A stretch of 5,392 bases of DNA from Pseudomonadota bacterium. GTDB lineage: Bacteria; Myxococcota_A; Polyangia; Polyangiales; Polyangiaceae. Below the pieces are notes generated by a model. It was not told the DNA's origin. It made no database searches and saw only the letters and a list, made by a program, of their open reading frames with translations. Position numbers and translations under genes: made by a program. This document shows, in pieces, positions 1 through 5,392 of the stretch (within the stretch, counting starts at the first letter, position 1; each line of letters starts with the position of its first letter). Where the stretch lies: assembly GCA_003242355.1 (NCBI GenBank), contig QGUH01000331.1, positions 1 through 5,392 on the forward strand, written 5' to 3'.

Positions 1-3000
1 TGGCGCTTGAGCGCCGTCGCGTAGCGCGCGAACGACGGACCCGAGCCGGGCTCGGCATTCGTGATGAGCTCGGAGAGCTCGCTCGCAGCCGAGCCTTCCA
101 CGCCCGAAAGCACGACCGCCTGCTCGTACGCGTGCGCCGATGCCTCGAGGCGGCCTCGCTGGCGCTCGACCCGCGCGAGCAGCGTGAGCGCCCCGACCCG
201 CACGCTCGGATCCGTGCTGACGCGTACCAGGCGGAGCGCCGTTTCGGCGGCGGCGTCGAGCTGCCCCTCGGTGACCTGTATCGACGCGAGCCGCTCGAGG
301 GCTTCACGGTGATCCGGATCGTGCTCGAGCACCGCGTCGAGGTGCCGGCGAGCGCGCTTCGGCTCCGCCAGATGATCGGCGCACGCAGCCGCCAAGCGCA
401 GGTGCGCCGCCAGCGCCGTCTCGAGGGGTGGCCGGGCCGCGAGCGCTTGCTCGAGGCGCTCCACGGCCTTCTCCCACTGCCCCGCGCGGGCCAAGAGGTC
501 GCCCAGACGAAAGAGCGTGCCCGCGTGCCCGGGCACGAGACCCTGCACGCGCTCGAGCGCCGCGATACCGGAAGCGAGATCCCGTTTGTGGCCCGCGTAG
601 AGCTCGGCAATCCGCGCCCAGAGGTCGGCAATGCGCTCCGGGCGCTTCGCGAGCCGGGCGGCTTGCGTCAGGATGCCGAGCAGACGGTCGAGCTCGCCGC
701 ACGCGACGAGCAACTCTCCCACGCGCTCGGCGGCCGTCGCGTGGTCCGGATCCACCTCCAACGCGCGTGAGAGCGCGCGCACCGCACCCTCGGCGTCGTT
801 CTGCGCGAGGCGCGCCTCCGCCGCCCGCACGAGCAAAACGCCCGCGCGCTCGCGCTCGAGCTCGACCCGCGCCTCGTGCTCGGCGGCCTCTTCGAGCAAC
901 ACGGGATCGCCGATACGCTCCGCGATGCGACTGAACCCGCGCACCGCACCGAACGCTTCGGGATCGCGCGCAATGGCCGAGCGATACGCCTCGAGCGCGT
1001 GGGGGCTGTCGAGCGCCTCGAAGCGCTCGCCCAGGCGCGTCTCGTGAGCCGCCACGCTCGCCGGATCCGACAACACCGACGAAAGCTGCGCGTGCACGTG
1101 GGCGAGCAGCTCCGGGTCGCCCTCGGCGAGCGCGATGCGCTCAAGCCCTTCGAGCGCACCGAGATCGCCCGGCGCAAGCTGCAAAATGGCGCCGAGCGCC
1201 TGCCTGCCCCGGTCAGTGCTCGGGACCTTGCCGCTCGCCTGCAAGCGAGCAAGCTCGCGCAGAGCGCCCACGCGCGCCGCCGGATCGGCGAGCACGCGCG
1301 CCTCGATCGCGTACAGGGCGCCGAGCTTCTCCCAGTCGCCCCGCGCCGCGTAGAGCGGCTCGAGCGCGAACAGCGCCTCGACCTCGGCGGGCTCTCGTTC
1401 GAGCACGCTCTCGAAGCACCGGATCGCGCGATCGTTGTCGAACAGCTCGTCGCGATAGACCTCGCCGGCGCGGAGCAGCGCAGCCACGGCGAGCCGCGGA
1501 TCGACGTGCGCGCGCGCCTCGCTCTCCAACGCCGCGACCAGGCGCAGCGGATCGTCCCCTTCGGCGAGCAACCGGATCACGCCATCGCGTGCCGGAAGGA
1601 GCTCGGGGTCGGCAGCGAGCGCCTGATCGTACGCGCCGAGCGCCTTGGCGCGCTGGTTGAGGCGCATCTCGTACAGCTCGCCGATGCGCAGCGAGAGACG
1701 CGCCCTGGCCTTGGGTTCTTCGAGCGCCGCGAGCTCGAGCTCGAGCAGGGCGACGAGCTCCTGAAAGCGCCCCTTCTCCTCGAGCTTGTGCTCGAGCGCG
1801 CGAATGGCCGGGGCGTGGGTCGGGTCGATCTCCACGGCGCTTCGGTACGCCGCGATCGCCTCCTCGTCGCGCCCGAGCTCTTCCGCGCACACGCGCCCGA
1901 TGCGGTAATGGAGCGCGGCGAGGCCCGGCCCGCGCGGCGTGATGGTGAGCTCCTTCTGGTAGATCTCGAGTAGCTCGTGGAAGCGCCGGCCGCGGTGGAA
2001 CACGCGCCCGAGCGCGACGTAGGCCGGCGCGTAGCTCGCGTTTCGATCCAGAACCTTCCGGTAGTAGCTGACCGCGAGCAGGTCGTCGCCGAGCTCGAGC
2101 TCGGCAACCTCGCCCGCGCGATAGACGAGCTCGAGGGCGCGCTTCGAATCGCGCGTGCGGTTCGCTTCCGTTTCGAGCGCCGCGACGAGCTCCTTCCACA
2201 GACCCGCCCGCTCTGCCGCCCGCTGCATCGCGTGCAGCGCCGACATGTCCTCGGGCGCGAGCTTGAGAATGCGGCCGTAGGCGGAGAGCGCCTGCGCCGG
2301 CGATCCCAGCGCGTCTTCGTAGAGCCGCCCCAACTTGTAGAGGTAGTCGATCTTCGTCTCGATATCGCCCGAGAAGTCGACGGCGCGCTCGTAGAGCGAC
2401 GCGAGCTCGCCGAAGCGGCCGGCCTGCGTGAACAGGCGCACGAGCGCCTGGAACGACGGCGCGTGCCCCGGCATCACCCCGAGCGCGAGCTCGTAGTGCA
2501 TGATCGCGTCGTCGAGGCGCCCGAAGTTCTGCTCGCAGAGCGCGGCGACGCGCGCGTGCGCCGCCGCACGCCGAGCCGGATCGCGAACGGCCTGGGCTTC
2601 GCCGACGTGGACCTCGATGAGCTTCGCGAAGTCGCCGCGCTCGGTGTAAAGCTCGGTCAACGCCTGAATCGCCGGTAAATATCCGGCGTCGATCGCCCGC
2701 GCGCGCTCGTACCACTCGATGGCCGCTTCGCGATCGTCGAGGCGCCGCGCGTGGATCTCGGCGATCTCCTGATAGTACCCGATGCGCGCCGCAGGCGAGC
2801 TCGTCGCTTCGGCAAGCTGCTGCAGCACGCGCGCGCGATCGGTCGGGCGATCCTGCCGCTCGTAAACGTACGCCAGCGACTCGAGCAGCATCGCGTCGTG
2901 CGGCGCCTGCTCGATGGCGCGTTCGAGCGCGCGGGCCCCTTCGTCGAGGCTCCCCAAACGGTCGAGCCAGATCCGCCCGGCGCGGTAGTAACAGAGCGCA

Positions 3001-4207
3001 CGCACGCCCGCGTCCGTCGCGAGCTCCGCCTCGCGTTCGAGCACGCCGATGAGCTCGCGATCGCGCCCCTGCCGTTGGTGCAGCCTCTTGAGCGAATGAA
3101 TGGGCGCCGAGGTGCGCGGCTCGGCCTCGAGCGCGTGCTCGTACAGCTCGATCGCGCCGAGCACGTTTCCGCGGTGCGCCTCGAGCAACCGCGCACGCGC
3201 GGCGAGCGCCGCCGCCCGATGGCGCGGATCGGCGCGCACCGCGTTCGCCTCGTGCTCGAGCGTGCGCTCGAGCGCGCTCCATGCGCCGGCGAGCGCCGCG
3301 GAACGCACGATGCCGCGCACGCGCGCCGCATCGCCCCCCCCGCGCCGCCCCGCTTTTCCGAATGCGCCCCGCGCCGCTCCGGCTCGCCGAGCACGTCTTC
3401 GAGCAAGCAGCCCTTCTCGTAGAGGAGCTGGGCGCGGCGCTCGGAGCTCTCCGCGAGGCGCAGCTCCGCGTCGATGAGCGGCAAGGTTTCCCGCGCGCGA
3501 CCGAGGAGCAACAGCGTGCGCCGCGCCCCTTGGATGGAAGGCAGATGATCGGGCAGGAGCGCATGCGCGCGCAGGTAGCCGTCGCATGCGCCAGCGAGAT
3601 CGCCGAGCGGGGACTCGAGCAGCCGAGCAGCCTCGTACTCGAGCCTGCCCGCGCGCACCCGCGACGGGCCGCGCTCGAGCTCGCGGCGGACGGCGGTGAG
3701 GAGCGCCTGCGCGGTCTCCACGGCGCGTCGCACCGGCTCGGGCGCGCGCTCCATGAGCCCGCTCTCCGGGGCGGCCGGGAGCCGGGCGCCGTCGATCGCG
3801 ATTGTCGGCCGCGCATCGTCGTCGTCGATGCCGGCGAGCGCGGCGAGCGCTGCCGGCGACTTCGGAAGCGCGTCCGCGCGCAAGCGCGGAACCGTCACGG
3901 GCTCCGGCAGCCCCACGCGGCGCGCGGCTTCGGCGGCGGCGCGCGTGAGATCGAGGCTCGTGCCGCGCGTGTCGGAGGTGAATGGCACCTGCGTCGGCGG
4001 TATCGGGCGCTCCCCTTCTTCCACGCCCGCTCTCGGGCGCTCCGACGAGGGCGGCGGTGAGCTCGGCGACGATTTCGAGCTCGGCCCCGACTCTGCCGGC
4101 TTGCCCGTGCGCGCATTGCGAACGGGAGGCGGAGGGGGCGCTCCGGAGCGCCGCCCAAAGGGGCGCGGGACGGCAGGCTTGCTGGTGCGGTTCGCGTCGT
4201 CAGCCAT
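1..4207 (-). CDS. Large TPR-repeat protein, partial, with one internal frameshift
   Basis: The specific function is not recognised. TPR arrays are generally scaffolds for protein-protein contacts. The chosen start is the ATG at 4207 (MADDANRTSK). Residues 1 to about 80 are rich in Pro, Ser, Arg and Gly and look disordered. Residues 81-180 are a non-repeat linker with an acidic stretch (GIDDDDA). From about residue 185 to the left edge the protein is a tandem array of TPR-like units, with lines such as AIEWYERARAIDAGYLPAI and AIAAYRSAVEIDPTHAPAI. No signal peptide or membrane segment is visible, so it is probably cytoplasmic. The frame breaks between about 3375 and 3334: the first 279 or so residues are in one frame, and the coherent repeats continue in the -1 frame to position 1 without a stop. 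Read without the shift, the first frame ends at a TGA at 2657-2659 after about 225 Arg/Ser-rich, non-TPR residues. No Shine-Dalgarno sequence is evident. The C-terminus lies outside the window. An automatic annotation may split this into two genes or call it a pseudogene. Confidence 0.85.
50..3655 (-). repeat. Tandem array of ~72-residue double-TPR units
   Basis: This is a protein-level repeat inside the minus-strand gene. Aligning successive units on the pattern (aliphatic/Tyr)-R-x-G-x-x-(Y), then LG, A-x-x-x-(Y/F)-x-x-A, P, A-(L/I), gives unit starts near 3655, 3436, 3218, 3002, 2786, 2573, 2354, 2141, 1925, 1709, 1493, 1277 and 1058, and continuing leftward. Spacings are 213, 216 or 219 nt, meaning 71-73 residues, which equals two TPR motifs of about 34-36 residues. 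The single exception is 3436 to 3218, at 218 nt. About 17 units fit, and the leftmost ones (below about 1280) are more degenerate in sequence. The units differ strongly at DNA level, so this is an old array rather than a recent amplification. Exact repeat boundaries are judged by eye. Confidence 0.8.
3308..3341 (-). other. 8-base G run followed by a GC hairpin at the frame break
   Basis: On the coding (minus) strand there is a run of eight G (plus-strand C at 3334-3341). It is followed at once by a 26-nt imperfect inverted repeat at 3333-3308: CGATGC pairs with GCATCG, then a G-G mismatch, then GCGC pairs with GCGC around a four-base loop. The run contains the in-phase heptamer G GGG GGG. This lies within or just after the segment where the TPR gene changes frame. 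Homopolymer plus hairpin is a typical context for a lost base in sequencing or replication, and formally resembles a -1 slippage site. The spacing from heptamer to full stem is only 1 nt, shorter than usual for programmed frameshifting. Confidence 0.5.
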
Positions 4208-4425
4208 GAAAGGGACCCGAGTCGACGGGCGGCGGTCGGTCCGGGAAGGGTTTTCGAAAGAAACGCTCCGGCCCGTGCGCTTGGCCCGAGGGTACCCCAA
4301 CTCGGCGTCGGAAATCCGCGGGTCTGCCCGCTTTGGTTTCGGGCCGGCGCACGACGGGCGGCTCCGAGGCGCGCTGCATCGTCCCCCTGCCCCGACCTCG
4401 TCCCCCGTGCTATCAAGCGCGCGCC
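4208..4425. other. Divergent intergenic region
   Basis: These 218 bp separate the start of the leftward TPR gene from the start of the rightward dihydroorotase gene, so promoters for both should lie here. The rightward promoter candidate sits at its extreme right end. For the leftward gene I see no convincing -10/-35 pair; a TACCCT on the minus strand around 4296-4291 is the best but weak. A small inverted repeat, GCCCG (4326-4330) and CGGGC (4340-4344) with a 9-base loop, is present but too short to call an operator. No RNA gene or riboswitch is recognised. The minus-strand frame stays open to a TTG at 4300, but the added 31 residues are Arg/Ser-rich and unlike a protein start. Confidence 0.6.
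4387..4416 (+). promoter_or_regulatory. Candidate sigma-70-type promoter of pyrC
   Basis: TGC at 4408-4410 followed by TATCAA at 4411-4416 resembles an extended -10 element (TGnTATAAT), matching four of the six core bases. A poor -35 (CTGCCC, 4387-4392) lies 18 bp upstream. It is the least GC-rich short patch immediately before the gene. The expected transcription start, about 7 bases after the -10, falls at 4422-4425, directly at the GTG start codon. This is a pattern match only. The -35 is weak and no other evidence is available. Confidence 0.35.
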
Positions 4426-5392
4426 GTGGCGTCCGACCTCCTCGTGTTTCGTGCCGTGCGCGCGCTGGATCCTGCGCGCGCGCTCGACGCCGTCGTCGAC
4501 GTGGTGATCGAAAACGGGCGCATCGAGCGCATCGGCGAACGGGCCGGCGACGAGGCCGCCCGCGCCGAGCGCGCGCGCGTCATCGAAGGACGGGGCCGCT
4601 GGCTCGCGCCGGCATTCGTCGATCTGCACGCGCATCTGCGCGAGCCCGGGCACGAATACAAGGAAGACATCGCGTCCGGCCTCCGGGCCGCAGCGGCAGG
4701 CGGGTACGCGCACGTGTGCGTCATGCCGAACACGCGCCCGGTGAACGACACGCGCGCCGTGACGGAGTTCATGCTGCGCCGCGCAGCAGAATGCGGCGGC
4801 CCGCGGCTCCATCCGATTGCGGCGATCACGGTGGGTCAGAAGGGCAAGGAGCTCACCGAGATGGCCGAGCTGCGCGACGCGGGAGCCGTCGCGGTGAGCG
4901 ACGACGGCGTGTGCGTCATGTCGAGCGCGGTCATGCGGCGCGCGTTCGAGTACGCAAAGAACTTCGACATGCCCGTGATCCAGCACGCCGAGGATCACGA
5001 GCTCACGCAGGGCGCCGACATGCACGAGGGCGTCGTCTCGGCGCGCCTCGGGCTCAAAGGCTGGCCGCGCGTCGCCGAGGACGTCATCGTGGCGCGCGAC
5101 GTGATCCTCGCGGACTACGTCGGCGCGCGTTACCACGTCGCGCACGTTTCCACGCGCGGCGCGATCGCCATCGTCCGCGAAGCCAAGGCGCGCGGCGTCG
5201 AGGTGACGTGCGAGGTCACACCGCACCACCTCTTGCTCACGGACGCGAGCCTCGTCGGCTACGATGCGGCGTGCAAGGTGAACCCGCCCTTGCGCGAGGA
5301 AGAGGACGTCGCCGCTCTGCGTCGCGCGCTCGCCGACGGGACCATCGACGCGATCGCGACGGATCACGCGCCCCACTCGCCGCTCGAGAAGG
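4426..5392 (+). CDS. pyrC: Dihydroorotase, class I (partial, 3' end outside window)
   Basis: Dihydroorotase reversibly cyclises N-carbamoyl-L-aspartate to dihydroorotate, step three of cytoplasmic de novo pyrimidine synthesis. It belongs to the amidohydrolase superfamily. The 322 visible residues show the class I hallmarks: DLHAHLREPG (residues 66-75), with the metal-binding His68 and His70 and substrate-binding Arg72; MPNT (100-103, Asn102); SDDG (158-161), where class I enzymes use Asp instead of a carbamylated Lys; QHAED (186-190, His187); HVST (240-243, His240); TPHHL (265-269); KVNPPLR (284-290); and ATDHAPHS (311-318), with catalytic Asp313. About 105 C-terminal residues are missing compared with the usual 425-435. 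The GTG at 4426 is chosen because the following residues match the normal family N-terminus (LLV..., DPARALDAVVDVVIENGRI). No ribosome binding site precedes it. HLREPG and SDDG argue against allantoinase or hydantoinase. pyrB is not immediately upstream; the next gene there is the divergent TPR gene. Confidence 0.95.
   Translation, partial: MASDLLVFRAVRALDPARALDAVVDVVIENGRIERIGERAGDEAARAERARVIEGRGRWLAPAFVDLHAHLREPGHEYKEDIASGLRAAAAGGYAHVCVMPNTRPVNDTRAVTEFMLRRAAECGGPRLHPIAAITVGQKGKELTEMAELRDAGAVAVSDDGVCVMSSAVMRRAFEYAKNFDMPVIQHAEDHELTQGADMHEGVVSARLGLKGWPRVAEDVIVARDVILADYVGARYHVAHVSTRGAIAIVREAKARGVEVTCEVTPHHLLLTDASLVGYDAACKVNPPLREEEDVAALRRALADGTIDAIATDHAPHSPLEK

Noticed and set aside
311..332. 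Perfect palindromes GATCCGGATC and GTGCTCGAGCAC, and many CTCGAG/GCTCGAGC sites across the window
   Set aside because: They fall in phase with common codons of the TPR gene (Leu-Glu as CTC GAG, Asp-Pro-Asp as GAT CCG GAT), so coding bias explains them. I see no spacing pattern suggesting binding sites.
876..1973. A 365-codon open frame on the plus strand (with similar ones at 1977-2678, 2751-3422 and 3281-4060)
   Set aside because: All lie antisense to the TPR gene, and their translations mirror its Leu-Glu-Ala-rich codons. The minus-strand frame gives clear TPR repeats throughout, so these are shadows.
1213..3816. An 867-codon open frame on the minus strand
   Set aside because: It is the third minus-strand frame. 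The product is extremely rich in Arg, Ala, Gly and Ser with no repeat register, while the neighbouring frame is a coherent TPR protein.
4205..4300. An upstream TTG start at 4300 that would add 31 residues to the TPR protein
   Set aside because: The extra residues are Arg/Ser-rich without protein-like character, and there is no clear ribosome binding site. The ATG at 4207 gives a more natural start and leaves room for a promoter.
4326..4344. Inverted repeat GCCCG/CGGGC with a 9-base loop in the intergenic region
   Set aside because: A 5-bp GC stem is expected by chance at this base composition, it has no T tract, and it does not sit at a recognisable promoter. There is no support for a terminator or operator.
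3895..5376. A 493-codon open frame on the minus strand opposite pyrC
   Set aside because: It runs antisense through the well-supported dihydroorotase frame and into the TPR gene. Its translation is rich in His, Arg, Ala and Asp, with no family motif. It is a typical shadow in GC-rich DNA.
4426..5392. Allantoinase or D-hydantoinase as the identity of the rightward gene
   Set aside because: The HLREPG, SDDG, HVST, TPHHL, KVNPPLR and ATDHAPHS set is the class I dihydroorotase pattern. Those relatives use a carbamylated Lys where this protein has SDDG.

Overview
This is a very GC-rich window with strong G/C bias at third codon positions. It holds two incomplete genes that diverge from a 218-bp intergenic region. 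The composition, the very long TPR-repeat protein and its Pro/Ser-rich, low-complexity N-terminus resemble Myxococcota, especially the Polyangia/Sorangium side. That assignment is an inference from style, not from a marker gene.

Layout: positions 4207 down to 1 (minus strand) encode a large repeat protein of at least about 1,400 residues that runs off the left edge. After a disordered N-terminus it is built almost entirely from about 17 units of 71-73 residues, each consistent with a pair of TPR helical hairpins. The reading frame breaks once, between about 3375 and 3334. Upstream the protein is read with codons starting at 4207, 4204 and so on. From there to the left edge the coherent protein lies in the -1 frame, with no further stop. 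The repeat spacing locates the break: every unit that could be measured is a multiple of 3 nt (213, 216 or 219) except the one containing the break, which is 218 nt. One base therefore appears to be missing, either as a sequencing/assembly error or as a real mutation. The region contains an 8-base C run followed by a strong GC hairpin.

Positions 4208-4425 are the divergent intergenic region. It contains a plausible extended -10 element for the rightward gene, so close to its GTG start that the transcript may be leaderless.

Positions 4426-5392 (plus strand) encode the first 322 residues of a class I dihydroorotase (pyrC), the third step of de novo pyrimidine synthesis. All recognisable metal-binding and substrate-binding motifs up to the window edge are intact.

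The two genes have no evident functional link. Several long open frames lie opposite or in other frames of these genes; all look like shadows produced by the high GC content. I see no mobile element, RNA gene, CRISPR array or defence system. Apart from the frame break and the possible leaderless start, the window is ordinary chromosomal sequence.
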